NCBI RefSeq assembly: GCF_000369005.1
Contig: NZ_KB849766.1
Span: 102,808 to 166,807 of the forward strand
DNA from: Acinetobacter beijerinckii CIP 110307
GTDB taxonomy: Bacteria; Pseudomonadota; Gammaproteobacteria; Pseudomonadales; Moraxellaceae
Direction of reading: 5' to 3'
DNA length: 64,000 nt
The notes beneath the pieces are model-generated. The model searched no databases. It saw only the letters and a program-made list of their open reading frames with translations, and was not told where the DNA came from. Within the stretch, counting starts at the first letter, position 1, and the number at the start of each line of letters is the position of its first letter. Below, one piece after another: positions 1 to 8,317 of this stretch. A program made the position numbers and the translations under genes.

Positions 1-498
1 ATCTTGTTTGAAACTACTTCTCGATAATGCATCTGCAATCGATTCTTTCTCAAAATCAATTGCCACGAATTCAACATTTTTAGGAATTTCACCAAATCGT
101 TGTAATTTTCTTTGTTTCGTTGCTTGTGTATCAGGATGATCCACTTCAAAAATTTTCAGATTCGGATATTGTTGTGCTTGTCGTAATATAAATGAATCTA
201 ATCCCGCACCAACCAATACATATTGCGTTATTTTCTTCTCAATCGCCTGTTGAAGTAAATCCTCTGCATAGCGTGAGCGACCAACAACTTGTCCTGTGAG
301 CAATCCCAAGGTTCGATTAAGCACAGGAGAATTGATTAATTTAACGGTTAACGGTGTTGTAAGTAATTTTTGCCACCCTTTACTGGTCAAATCAAATGCA
401 AATGGATCAGAAAAAACGGGATTTTCAGCATTTTTGAAATGATTAGCACGTAATGCTGCCGCTGCTTCAGCAGTTCGGCTCGATTGTCCTTCTTTCAT
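1..498 (-). CDS. Class I SAM-dependent methyltransferase, LCM family (partial, 3' end outside window)
   Basis: The frame is open from an ATG at 498 down to the window edge, 166 codons, so the C-terminus is missing. The visible part has the features of the leucine carboxyl methyltransferase-like family (PF04072): an Arg-Ser-Arg-Tyr-Ala-Glu-Asp stretch, then the SAM-binding loop VLVGAGLDSF, and then EVDHPDTQATK with the acidic residue that normally contacts the ribose of SAM. The family methylates small molecules or proteins; no substrate can be read from this fragment. A terminator at 536-571 separates it from the monooxygenase gene upstream, so it is probably transcribed on its own. Confidence 0.85.
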   Translation of the reverse strand, partial: MKEGQSSRTAEAAAALRANHFKNAENPVFSDPFAFDLTSKGWQKLLTTPLTVKLINSPVLNRTLGLLTGQVVGRSRYAEDLLQQAIEKKITQYVLVGAGLDSFILRQAQQYPNLKIFEVDHPDTQATKQRKLQRFGEIPKNVEFVAIDFEKESIADALSRSSFKQD

Positions 499-535
499 AT
501 CTCTATCCCAAGTTCTTTATATCTGGCAAAAAATA

Positions 536-571
536 AGCAGTAAATTCCATCCTAAGATAAAATTTACTGCT
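536..571 (-). terminator. Rho-independent terminator after the flavin monooxygenase gene
   Basis: Perfect 11-bp inverted repeat (AGCAGTAAATT at 536-546 and AATTTACTGCT at 561-571) with a 14-nt loop. On the minus strand the stem is followed by TTATTTTTT. It lies 21 bases beyond the stop codon of the monooxygenase gene. Confidence 0.7.
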
Positions 572-591
572 CATACACTATTTATCTGAGA

Positions 592-2112
592 TTATTTAGT
601 TTTTTCAGTTTGATACGTGACTTGATAATCATTCAAATCCATATGCTTTAAACGTTGCTTTAATTTCTTCAACGACCAAGGCCAAGCCGCAAAGTTACGA
701 CCATTCGCATCTAAATAATAACTCTTACATCCACCCGCGTTGAATACCGTGGTTTTAAGATGCTTTTGTACCAACTCATTATGCTTCTTGATCACATCAG
801 GCTTGATATTTAATTTAGCAATCCCTTGATCGCGGATTTTTAATAGACCATCGACAATATAATCCAATTGCGCTTCAGCCAAACCAATGAAAGAATCATA
901 TACCAACACGTTTGGACCTAACACCAAGAATGCATTTGGTACATTTTCAATACTGGTTCCTAAGTATGCTTCTGGTGAACTGCTTTTCCATAGATCATTT
1001 AAAATCTCGCCTTTTTCATTGGTAACACGCTTACCAATTGGCGGGTGAGAAACTTCAAATCCTGTACCCCAAATGATCACGTCTACTTCATGACGTTCAC
1101 CATTCGCTGATACAACGGTATTGCCTTCTACTTTGACTAAACCATGCGGAATGAGCTTAGTATTTGGTTGTTGTAACGCTGGATAATAGTTGTTAGCGAA
1201 CAATAGACGTTTACAACCAATAGTGAAGTTTGGCGTAACATTTTTACGCAGTTCTGGATCTTCAATTTGGAAACGTAATATGAATTTAGCCAACTCACCT
1301 ACAGGCTTTAACATAGCTGGATTACGTAAACCAAAGTTAATCGCATTCAATGATTGAGCAACGGCTTGACGCCATGTTTTTTGAATGAGCGGGAACTGTT
1401 CGATAAGTTTTTTGCTGACATCACCCAAATCTGTATCAGGCTTTGGAACAACCCACGGCGCTGTACGTTGGTAAACATATAACTCTTTTGCCAAAGGTTG
1501 AATTTGTGGCACAAACTGAATTGCTGATGCACCAGTTCCAATCACGGCGATACGCTTACCAGTCAAGTCATAATCATGATTCCATTTTGCTGAATGGAAC
1601 ATTTCACCTTTGAATGTTTCCAAACCTTCAAGTTTTGGAATCTGTGCTTCAGTAATTGGACCTGTTGCGAAAATCGTAGTACGAGCCAAGAACTGACCTT
1701 TATTGGTGTCCATTACCCATAAATTACGTTCATTATCCCACTTGGCATTGATAAGTTCTGTACCAAATTCTATTTTTGAACTTACACCAAAATTTTCACT
1801 GACTTCTTCTAAATAGTTCAGAATTTCAGGTTGACGCGCAAATAAGTGACTCCATTTTGCGCTCGGTGCAAATGAGTATGAATATAATGCTGATGGCACG
1901 TCACATCCGCAACCAGGATAAGTGTTTTCACGCCATGTACCACCAACACGTGTTGCCTTTTCAATGATCTTGTAGTTGCTATAACCGACTTGATCAAGAC
2001 GGATCGCAGTCGCTATACCTGAAATACCTGCACCCACGATAAAGGTATCGTAGATATGTTGCGGTAATGCTTTTTTGTCAGCAGAATTTAATTTTTTTGC
2101 TTGAGCTGTCAT
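592..2112 (-). CDS. Flavin-containing monooxygenase, Baeyer-Villiger type
   Basis: The 506-residue protein has an FAD-binding GxGxxG (GAGISG, residues 27-32) and a second Rossmann motif for NADPH (GTGASA, about 192-197). Between them is a Baeyer-Villiger fingerprint, FxGxxxHxxxW (167-177), followed by Asn where Pro or Asp is usual. This family inserts oxygen into ketones or hydroxylates soft nucleophiles with FAD and NADPH. Downstream of the PF10118 and SDR genes on the same strand, it probably belongs to a unit oxidising lipophilic or cyclic ketone compounds. The substrate is not predictable. It does not look like the alkane monooxygenase AlmA, whose N-terminus, as I remember it, differs. 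ATG start at 2112. Confidence 0.85.
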   Translation of the reverse strand: MTAQAKKLNSADKKALPQHIYDTFIVGAGISGIATAIRLDQVGYSNYKIIEKATRVGGTWRENTYPGCGCDVPSALYSYSFAPSAKWSHLFARQPEILNYLEEVSENFGVSSKIEFGTELINAKWDNERNLWVMDTNKGQFLARTTIFATGPITEAQIPKLEGLETFKGEMFHSAKWNHDYDLTGKRIAVIGTGASAIQFVPQIQPLAKELYVYQRTAPWVVPKPDTDLGDVSKKLIEQFPLIQKTWRQAVAQSLNAINFGLRNPAMLKPVGELAKFILRFQIEDPELRKNVTPNFTIGCKRLLFANNYYPALQQPNTKLIPHGLVKVEGNTVVSANGERHEVDVIIWGTGFEVSHPPIGKRVTNEKGEILNDLWKSSSPEAYLGTSIENVPNAFLVLGPNVLVYDSFIGLAEAQLDYIVDGLLKIRDQGIAKLNIKPDVIKKHNELVQKHLKTTVFNAGGCKSYYLDANGRNFAAWPWSLKKLKQRLKHMDLNDYQVTYQTEKTK

Positions 2113-2208
2113 TTAAACTATCCTTTCATCTATTGAAATGAAATAAGCCTGCCATGATTAGATTTTGGCTTAATCCATCGATCAAAATCTTTTCTCCCAT
2201 CCAAGGGA

Positions 2209-3033
2209 TTACTTCATAAATCTGTAAGAGTTGCCTAAAAATTTTGCATATAAATTAGGTGCAGTACGCTTCATTAACCAGAACAACTTGGCATCGATTT
2301 GAGGAATGGTATAAAGCTCGCCTTTATCCAAACGATCTAATGTTAGCTTTGCGACCTTATCACTGGTTGTAAATGCCAAATTGGTCAAGGCATAATCTAA
2401 AAGACCTTTGTGCGGTACTTTGCCATTTTTAATAATATTGGTCGGTACTAAGGTCGGGCACAGTACATTCACTTTGATGTTTGACTTTCTAAGTTCAGCG
2501 GACAAGGTCTCTGATAAAGCACGTACCCCTGCTTTAGAAACGTTATAAACCGTCATCTCTGGTGCAGCAGTAAAAGAGGCTGCTGAAGCAACATTGATAA
2601 TTGCACCATGACCCAGCTTTTTAAACTTTGGTACAAAGGCACGACAACCATAGATAACGCCCCATAGGTTGATATCCATGCACCATTTCCAGTCTTCTGA
2701 TGACATTTCATCAAACTTACCACCTAGACCAATACCTGCATTATTAATCACTAAGGTGGCAGGATTTTGCATCAATTGCTCAGCTTGTTCAGCCAATTGA
2801 TTCACCTGCTCCTCTTTAGCAACATCACATTGCACTGCAAAGGCTTTTGCACCAAGTGCTTCGACCATAGCAACAGTTTCATTCGCTGCATCAAGATTAA
2901 TGTCTGAACACACAACTGTGCCACCACGTTTTGCTAATTCAAGTGCAAAACTACGACCTATCCCACTTCCCGCACCAGTCACAACAGCAAACGCTTTTTG
3001 ACTTGGCTTTGTTCTTTTTCCAAATAATTTCAT
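2209..3033 (-). CDS. Short-chain dehydrogenase/reductase (SDR)
   Basis: A 274-residue classical SDR. It has the cofactor motif TGxxxGxG (TGAGSGIG, 19-26), an Asp at about 44 after the second beta strand that favours NAD(H), NNAG at 97-100, and the catalytic YxxxK at Tyr163/Lys167 with a serine around 150-153. The enzyme interconverts an alcohol and a ketone. It sits 96 bases upstream of the Baeyer-Villiger monooxygenase gene and 38 bases downstream of the PF10118 gene, all on one strand. Making the ketone substrate for the monooxygenase is a natural inference but not proven. Confidence 0.85.
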   Translation of the reverse strand: MKLFGKRTKPSQKAFAVVTGAGSGIGRSFALELAKRGGTVVCSDINLDAANETVAMVEALGAKAFAVQCDVAKEEQVNQLAEQAEQLMQNPATLVINNAGIGLGGKFDEMSSEDWKWCMDINLWGVIYGCRAFVPKFKKLGHGAIINVASAASFTAAPEMTVYNVSKAGVRALSETLSAELRKSNIKVNVLCPTLVPTNIIKNGKVPHKGLLDYALTNLAFTTSDKVAKLTLDRLDKGELYTIPQIDAKLFWLMKRTAPNLYAKFLGNSYRFMK

Positions 3034-3071
3034 ATTTGTTTTCCAGCAATCTCGTGTTTAAACAGACCAAG

Positions 3072-4046
3072 TTATGCAGAAGCTGCACGTACAGGTGGGG
3101 TAAATTCTTTGAGAAAATAGGGTGTCAATAAACCTGTTTCTGGGTTTAATAAACGATCCTTGTAATATTCCATGTAGGCTGAGGTGTCATGATCGTTTGG
3201 ATGAAAACTTGGGCGTAAATATTCCAAGATATGCATAAAGCTACTACCAAATACGCCTCGTTTACTGCCGAACAATAATGCAGTACTTTCGACAACATCT
3301 TTCATATAACGCGGATTAATGAGATTACTTGGCTTTCTAAAAAATGGCATGAGATAACCACCTAAAGACACGCCACCCAAAATAGTTAAGCTTGCAAGCA
3401 AGAAACCAGTAATCCGAACCCAGTAATCACCCGATAGCTCTAAAAAAACATCATAAGCAATATCTTTATGCTCTGATTCTTCTAGCATGTGCCACATCCA
3501 CATCGCACGCTGTCTTTCATCTTGTGAGCCGAGCAAATAGTCTTCATGCTGCATCATAAATTCAGCAAGGACAGCCGTGTAATGCTCAATCCCAGCCATC
3601 AATGACAATTGCATTGAGTTAGGTAACTTATAAATGCCGTACTCAAATACTTTATCTGCAATTGCACGTAGCAACTCCACGGGATAACCATTCTCTTTCA
3701 GAACTTCATCATTGAATTGATTATGAATTTTAGAGTGAATTGCTTCTTGTCCAATCAAAGAGGTTAGTCTTTGTTTTAAAATAGGATCATGAATAAAATC
3801 ACGATGATGACGAGCGGTATCGATAACAACATCTTCACCAAAGGTTAAGAAAATAGATAGCGCATGAAAGTATGATGTCGCTAATTCTTTATTTAGAAAA
3901 AACCTCTCATCCAATTCATTTGGGTTGAATTTAAAATCAAAATGACGAATTGGAATGGGTGGTTTATTCACAAAATTTTGAATAATGCCTTGATACTTAG
4001 TGCTTAATTTTTCTGAAAAAGCATTTCGAATAATTTGAGCGACCAT
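3072..4046 (-). CDS. Predicted metal-dependent hydrolase, PF10118 family (copy 1)
   Basis: PF10118-type protein of about 324 residues. Conserved metal-ligand-like motifs are visible: GQEAIHSKIHNQFN, and the EExEH element in HMLEESEHKDIAYDVF. The family looks like a di-iron or metal-binding helical bundle; its reaction is unknown to me. The reading frame extends to a TTG at 4097, but I choose the ATG at 4046. It has GGGGA seven bases upstream, and its N-terminus then lines up with the paralogue at 4353-5312. The two copies share most of their length, so this is a duplication. It is probably the first gene of a unit with the SDR and monooxygenase. Confidence 0.8.
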   Translation of the reverse strand: MVAQIIRNAFSEKLSTKYQGIIQNFVNKPPIPIRHFDFKFNPNELDERFFLNKELATSYFHALSIFLTFGEDVVIDTARHHRDFIHDPILKQRLTSLIGQEAIHSKIHNQFNDEVLKENGYPVELLRAIADKVFEYGIYKLPNSMQLSLMAGIEHYTAVLAEFMMQHEDYLLGSQDERQRAMWMWHMLEESEHKDIAYDVFLELSGDYWVRITGFLLASLTILGGVSLGGYLMPFFRKPSNLINPRYMKDVVESTALLFGSKRGVFGSSFMHILEYLRPSFHPNDHDTSAYMEYYKDRLLNPETGLLTPYFLKEFTPPVRAASA

Positions 4047-4236
4047 AACTTGATCCCCATAGAGAGAGTTAAATAAAGCTAAAGAGCTAAAAATCAACTG
4101 GAACGATAAAATTGTCTATTAAGATTATTTCTGCAATTTTATTGATTCCAATTCCTACAAAATCTAAGTTTGATGACTTAGCTCATTTCGTCTTAGAAAA
4201 TCCTTCAATGGATAAACTTTGAAGAATAATGATTGC

Positions 4237-4333
4237 ATAGTGCACTAGCAAAATATGGGCAACAAGAACCAAATTGCTCATAAACATTTGAACGTTTATG
4301 CCAACTGAACTTACTGAATTTGTAGTGCACTAT
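4237..4333. promoter_or_regulatory. Nested inverted repeats between the two PF10118 genes
   Basis: The palindrome TAGTGCACTA occurs twice (4238-4247 and 4323-4332), extended to 11-base arms that are inverted to one another (4237-4247 and 4323-4333). Between them lies CATAAAC/GTTTATG (4279-4285 and 4294-4300). The segment lies upstream of the gene starting at 4046, so a double operator is possible. A small hairpin element with terminal inverted repeats is an alternative, but I see no target-site duplication. Confidence 0.4.
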
Positions 4334-4352
4334 TCATCCACCAACTGGATAA

Positions 4353-5312
4353 TTAAGCCGCTTGAACTTTGGGCGTAAACTCTTTCACGAAGAAAGGATG
4401 TAATGCGCCACCTTCAGACAATAATTTCTTTTCGTAGTACTCAAAATACGCTGAAGCATCATGATCATTCGGATGGAAATCGGTACGTAAATAATCAAAA
4501 ATTCGACCTTGTGTACTACCAAAAACACCATCTTTAGGACTAAAGATCAACTTCACACCACGTCTTGCATCTTTCCAAAACTTAGCTGTCAGCATTTCTT
4601 GTGGTTTACGTAAAATCGGTACCATCGTCGCAGAGAATGGAATCAATCCAAGAATGGTGAAATATGCAAGGAAGAAACCTGAAATACGTAATGCATAGTT
4701 ACCGTTTAAAGTTTGATAAACATCATAAGCAACGTCTTTATGTTCAGATTCCTCTAACATGTGCCACATCCACAATGCACGTGTTTTAGCATCATCTGAA
4801 AAATAGAAATTTTGCTCATGTGCCATCATGTATTCAGCCAACACTGCAGTAAAATGTTCAATTCCAGCCATCATTGAAAGTTTTAATGGTTGTGGGAACT
4901 TCAGGAAGATATGCTCAAAGAATTTTTCGCCTAGAAAGCGATACAGTCTCACGGGATAATCCAATTCAACTATTGCATCATTAAATTCATTGTGTAGTTT
5001 TGAATGAATAGCTTCTTGACCAATGAGTGAAGTCACTCGTTGCTTTAAAATAGGATCTTTTAATAAATCTCGGTGATGGCGTGCAGTTTCAATCACTAAA
5101 TCTTCGCCATAAGTCAAAAACACAGACAACGTAGCAAAAAAAATCGTAGCAAACTGATTGTTCATATAGAATGATAAATCAACTTGCTTGCCTTCAAATC
5201 CAATCGCCAAATGTCGAATCGGAATGCTTTTTTTACTTGCAAAGTCAATTTGCTCAGTTATTGGGTTAGATTTAAATAAACTTAAACCTTTCTTTAATGT
5301 GTTGCTGATCAT
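4353..5312 (-). CDS. Predicted metal-dependent hydrolase, PF10118 family (copy 2)
   Basis: A 319-residue paralogue of the neighbouring 3072-4046 protein with the same motifs (GQEAIHSKLHNEFN and HMLEESEHKDVAYDVY). Both also have the PxRHL/PxRHF segment near the N-terminus and end in FVKEFTP or FLKEFTP. ATG start at 5312 with a purine-rich AGGTAGGTG upstream. It is separated from copy 1 by about 300 bases with palindromes, so each may have its own promoter. The divergent TetR gene and its GTTCGGATT repeats lie just upstream, which suggests control by that regulator. The reaction is unknown. Confidence 0.8.
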   Translation of the reverse strand: MISNTLKKGLSLFKSNPITEQIDFASKKSIPIRHLAIGFEGKQVDLSFYMNNQFATIFFATLSVFLTYGEDLVIETARHHRDLLKDPILKQRVTSLIGQEAIHSKLHNEFNDAIVELDYPVRLYRFLGEKFFEHIFLKFPQPLKLSMMAGIEHFTAVLAEYMMAHEQNFYFSDDAKTRALWMWHMLEESEHKDVAYDVYQTLNGNYALRISGFFLAYFTILGLIPFSATMVPILRKPQEMLTAKFWKDARRGVKLIFSPKDGVFGSTQGRIFDYLRTDFHPNDHDASAYFEYYEKKLLSEGGALHPFFVKEFTPKVQAA

Positions 5313-5472
5313 GGCTACACCTACCTACTTCACTTGAGCGTCATTTGCCCTTAACATTTTTGAATCAGGTTCATCTCTTTTCGTATAACTAAATAATTTT
5401 TTGAGTTACGAAAAAATATTCGGGAGATTTTCTTGAACCTAATTTCCTACTACAAACACTGTAAACTGATCT

Positions 5473-5782
5473 TATGTTCGGATTCAATTCGGGTAAAATT
5501 CTATTAACTACATGTAGCAATATTTTCTAAAAAGTATCTTTTTATAAATTAAACTCTATCTCAAATATTTTTAAAAATTTATTTAAATCTATATATTTCA
5601 AAATCTTAATTTTAAAATTCAAAATTATTAATATCAAAAAATCATGACTCAATTAGTCAAAAAAATTTTTATTACAGTTTTAAATTAGATATTAAAAACA
5701 GTGTAATTTTATTTGTTCGGATTAATAAGAGTATGCTTTCTCTAATTTCAACAGCATGTTAATCTGACAGTATGTTCGGATT
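5473..5782 (+). promoter_or_regulatory. Three GTTCGGATT repeats in the divergent TetR/PF10118 promoter region
   Basis: The 485-base gap 5313-5797 is very AT-rich and holds no gene. It contains TATGTTCGGATT twice, identical over 12 bases, at 5473-5484 and 5771-5782. GTTCGGATT occurs again at 5715-5723. An inverted copy, AATCCGAA, follows the tetR gene at 6434-6441. The copy at 5771 ends only 15 bases before the tetR start codon, as expected of an autorepression site. Operator function is inferred from position and repetition. Confidence 0.5.
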
Positions 5783-5797
5783 TTAATAATAACACTT

Positions 5798-6415
5798 ATG
5801 GCAACTCGTAAACCTCGTCAATCTCGCTCGAAAGTTACTGTAGATACCATTATTGAAGCAGGTTTTATTGCTGTTGCAACCAATGGTACCAGTGGTACAA
5901 CCACTCGCCACATTGCTGATATTGCAGGTGTAAGTGTTGGTTCTTTATATGAATATTTTAAAAATAAAGAAGAAATCTACGATGCCATGGCGAAATCTTT
6001 TGTCAAAGAAGTGCTTGATATGGTGAAGGAGCTGACACCCATTATTGTTGAAATGGAGCTAGAACCTTTATTCGAAATGATTTTTTATACTTTCCGCGAC
6101 TTGCTGACACGTGACAATGATCGCTATCTAATTTGCTTGCGCTATGCAACAGAGCTCAAGTATGAGCGTTATATTGGTCAGATCGAAATGGCGCTTATGG
6201 AGGTTCTGATGAAATATATGATGCGCCATCCAAGATATCTCAAAGTGAATAACTTAAGCGTGACAGCCTATATTAGTATTAATAGTAGTATCTTTAATGT
6301 GGCACGCCACCTGATTTTACCAAATCCACAAATTACTTTTGATGAAATGGTGAAAGGTTTAAGTAGAATGATCATTTGTTATATTGAAGCAGAATTAGCA
6401 GATGCTGAAAAATAG
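5798..6415 (+). CDS. TetR/AcrR family transcriptional regulator
   Basis: A 205-residue protein. The N-terminal TetR helix-turn-helix spans about residues 13-60 (ending in GVSVGSLYEYFKNKEEIYDAM, the typical recognition helix and following segment). The C-terminal ligand-binding half is helical and not assignable. It is divergent from the PF10118 genes and preceded by three GTTCGGATT repeats, so it probably represses itself and the leftward unit. There is no strong Shine-Dalgarno sequence before the ATG. A lipid or ketone effector would fit the neighbours but is a guess. Confidence 0.85.
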   Translation: MATRKPRQSRSKVTVDTIIEAGFIAVATNGTSGTTTRHIADIAGVSVGSLYEYFKNKEEIYDAMAKSFVKEVLDMVKELTPIIVEMELEPLFEMIFYTFRDLLTRDNDRYLICLRYATELKYERYIGQIEMALMEVLMKYMMRHPRYLKVNNLSVTAYISINSSIFNVARHLILPNPQITFDEMVKGLSRMIICYIEAELADAEK

Positions 6416-6480
6416 TCATATATCAATATATTAAATCCGAATTTATGACAACTCGCTAAGAATTCACTGCTTATAAATTT

Positions 6481-6665
6481 TAGTCTTTACCGTGCCGATG
6501 AGAATCGGTAAAGATACTATTCGGTTTCTTATTTTCATACTGAATAGAGCCTTGATCTGCAATCGCTCCATGATCCCATTATCAGGGTTAAAAGGCTTCA
6601 CCACAAAGTCACCAGCGCCAATTCTCTATGCCATCACCTTCTCGATTAGATGCATAACACTCTAT
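6481..6665 (-). pseudogene. Remnant of a response-regulator receiver domain
   Basis: On the minus strand one frame reads VMHLIEKVMA, stop, RIGAGDFVVKPFNPDNGIM and then ERLQIKALF. This matches the end of a receiver domain: the conserved Lys-Pro of VVKPFNP and a GADD-like turn (here GAGD), followed by the last helix. The in-frame TAG interrupts an ALRIGADD-like stretch, and neither the phosphorylation Asp nor the DNA-binding domain can be found. It is a decayed fragment, probably of an OmpR-type regulator. It abuts the efflux-channel remnant on the other strand. Together these suggest a lost two-component system and RND pump locus. Confidence 0.5.
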
Positions 6666-6783
6666 TTATGCGATTCAACAAAGTTTGCTGATGCTTGAAC
6701 AAACTAGATTGAATAATCATATTGAATTGTATAAAGCTTTAGGGGTGGATTATCTCGGCATTCGTAAACGCTTAAGTCTATAA
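6658..6783 (+). pseudogene. C-terminal remnant of an RND outer-membrane efflux channel (OprM/NodT-like)
   Basis: An open stretch after a stop at 6655 reads YAIQQSLLMLEQTRLNN, then HIELYKALG, and ends at TAA 6781-6783. A QxxLLxLEQxRLxNxIxLYKALGG pattern is how OprM/NodT-type channel proteins typically end. No upstream part of the gene exists here; the sequence before 6658 belongs to the response-regulator remnant on the opposite strand. It is read as a deletion scar. The match rests on about 30 residues only. Confidence 0.5.
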
Positions 6784-6852
6784 TTTGGGCTGATTTTTAA
6801 AGATTCAGCCCTTATAGTGTTTAGGTTTAAATCAGAAAATAACAGTTAATCT

Positions 6853-7248
6853 ATGTTTACACTTTCGATTACACCCAGATTCTATGAAACCGATGCTTTT
6901 GGACATATCAACAATACCGTGATCACAGGCTGGTTTGAAACAGCACGTGAACCTGTTTTTCGTTTATTCAATCCAAGTATGCAAATCAAAAACCTACCTT
7001 TGATTCTGGCTCGGGTTGAAGTCGATTTTGTTGCTCAAATCTATTACGGCGCTGATATCCAAATCAAAACATGGATTGAACAGATTGGCAATTCTTCTTT
7101 TATTGTTGCGCATGAAGCTTGGCAAAATGATCACTGTGTTGCCCGTGGCAAAGCTGTTCAGGTGTATTTTGATTTCAGCACGCAAAAATCAAGTCGTATC
7201 CCAGATCAATTCCGTGACCAGTTACAACAATATCTGATAAGCCAATAA
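6853..7248 (+). CDS. Acyl-CoA thioesterase, 4HBT hotdog family
   Basis: A 131-residue single hotdog-fold protein. The N-terminal RFYETDAFGHINNTVITGWFETAR is the classical 4-hydroxybenzoyl-CoA thioesterase signature, with the catalytic Asp in the ETDAFGHxNN segment. The rest follows the family plan, ending with a VYFDF strand. It should hydrolyse an acyl-CoA thioester in the cytoplasm; the acyl group is unknown. It is monocistronic: decayed genes lie upstream and a bidirectional terminator (7255-7286) follows immediately. Confidence 0.85.
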   Translation: MFTLSITPRFYETDAFGHINNTVITGWFETAREPVFRLFNPSMQIKNLPLILARVEVDFVAQIYYGADIQIKTWIEQIGNSSFIVAHEAWQNDHCVARGKAVQVYFDFSTQKSSRIPDQFRDQLQQYLISQ

Positions 7249-7254
7249 ATATTT

Positions 7255-7286
7255 TCCGCTGAAATAGACTGATTTATTTCAGCGGA
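7255..7286. terminator. Bidirectional hairpin between convergent genes
   Basis: Perfect 12-bp stem (7255-7266 TCCGCTGAAATA, 7275-7286 TATTTCAGCGGA) with an 8-base loop, between the converging thioesterase and peroxidase genes. The T-tracts on both sides are weak. Confidence 0.7.
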
Positions 7287-7292
7287 TTAAAC

Positions 7293-8234
7293 TTATTCGC
7301 CTAAATCTTCGAGAAAATCAAAGGTCGGCACAAAGAATAAGCTGCCTGAAACTGCGGTACTAAAATCAAGTAAACGATCGACATGTCCAGTTTCTTTACC
7401 TAAAAACATATTTTCCAGCATGGTTTTGGTGATATTAAAAGAGCGAGAATAGCCAATAAAGAAAGTGCCGTACTCTCCTTCTGTTGGATTGGAAAATGGC
7501 ATATTGGCTCTTAAGATTTTTAGCTCATTCCCATCCGCATCATGTGCCTTACTAGCCACATTATGTGCGCTTTGTGGTTTGACATCATCGCCAAGCTCAA
7601 CGTCATCATATTTCTTGCGACCAATGACCTTTTCTTGTTCTTCGGTACTTAAGCCCTTCCACATTTCCATGTTATGTAGGTATTTTTGGATAAACACATA
7701 ACTGCCACCAAGAAACTCGGCATCTTCTTGGCCGACATAAGCAATCTCTTTGGCAATTTCATGCTCAGGATTCTCGGTCCCATCCACAAAGCCAATAATC
7801 GCGCGACCATCAAAGTATCTAAAACCTTTGGTCTCACTAATTGGATAGGTATCCTCTTTTAATTGCTCATGCAGAATTGAGGCGAGTTCATAACAAATTG
7901 CCATTTGATTGGCACGAATATGAAAGAATAAATCACCTGCTGTCGCGACCGCAGTATGTCTTGGTCCTTTGATCTCTTGAAATGGGGCTAGTTCTTTCGG
8001 CTTATTTAAATCTGGGAACAGCAAATCCCAAGCATTTGAGCCAATCCCCACCGAAGCACTAAAATTACTGTTTGGAAAACGATTGGTTAGACTGCGGACG
8101 AACGCAGAAAAATTAGCGAGAAAATCGATTACCCCTGAATGATCAGGATTGGTATTGATTCCAAGTACGATAAATAAAGCATTTTCACCTGAAAGATTAT
8201 TGATCACAGGTTGATATCTTAAAGGTGTATTCAT
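7293..8234 (-). CDS. Dyp-type heme peroxidase
   Basis: A 313-residue protein of the dye-decolourising peroxidase family, YfeX-like in size. It has the diagnostic GxxDG motif in GFVDGTENP (148-156) carrying the catalytic Asp, and a downstream FIGYSRS segment near the heme pocket. No Tat or Sec signal is visible, so it should be cytoplasmic. The family uses hydrogen peroxide to oxidise porphyrins and phenolic or dye-like substrates. It stands alone: the next gene on the strand, fdhD, is 83 bases upstream and functionally unrelated. The physiological substrate is unknown. Confidence 0.9.
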   Translation of the reverse strand: MNTPLRYQPVINNLSGENALFIVLGINTNPDHSGVIDFLANFSAFVRSLTNRFPNSNFSASVGIGSNAWDLLFPDLNKPKELAPFQEIKGPRHTAVATAGDLFFHIRANQMAICYELASILHEQLKEDTYPISETKGFRYFDGRAIIGFVDGTENPEHEIAKEIAYVGQEDAEFLGGSYVFIQKYLHNMEMWKGLSTEEQEKVIGRKKYDDVELGDDVKPQSAHNVASKAHDADGNELKILRANMPFSNPTEGEYGTFFIGYSRSFNITKTMLENMFLGKETGHVDRLLDFSTAVSGSLFFVPTFDFLEDLGE

Positions 8235-8317
8235 AATATTTGTGAATAAAAAACTTAATGCTCATATCCTACACAAATCAATGCATTAGAAATCAAGCAA
8301 ATCACAAATTTTTACTA

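Noticed and set aside
592..2112. Assignment of the flavin monooxygenase as AlmA
   Set aside because: The Baeyer-Villiger fingerprint is present, but the N-terminal region does not resemble AlmA as I recall it.
6492..6698. Plus-strand open frame of 68 codons
   Set aside because: It runs antisense over the receiver-domain remnant, has no ribosome binding site and no family features.
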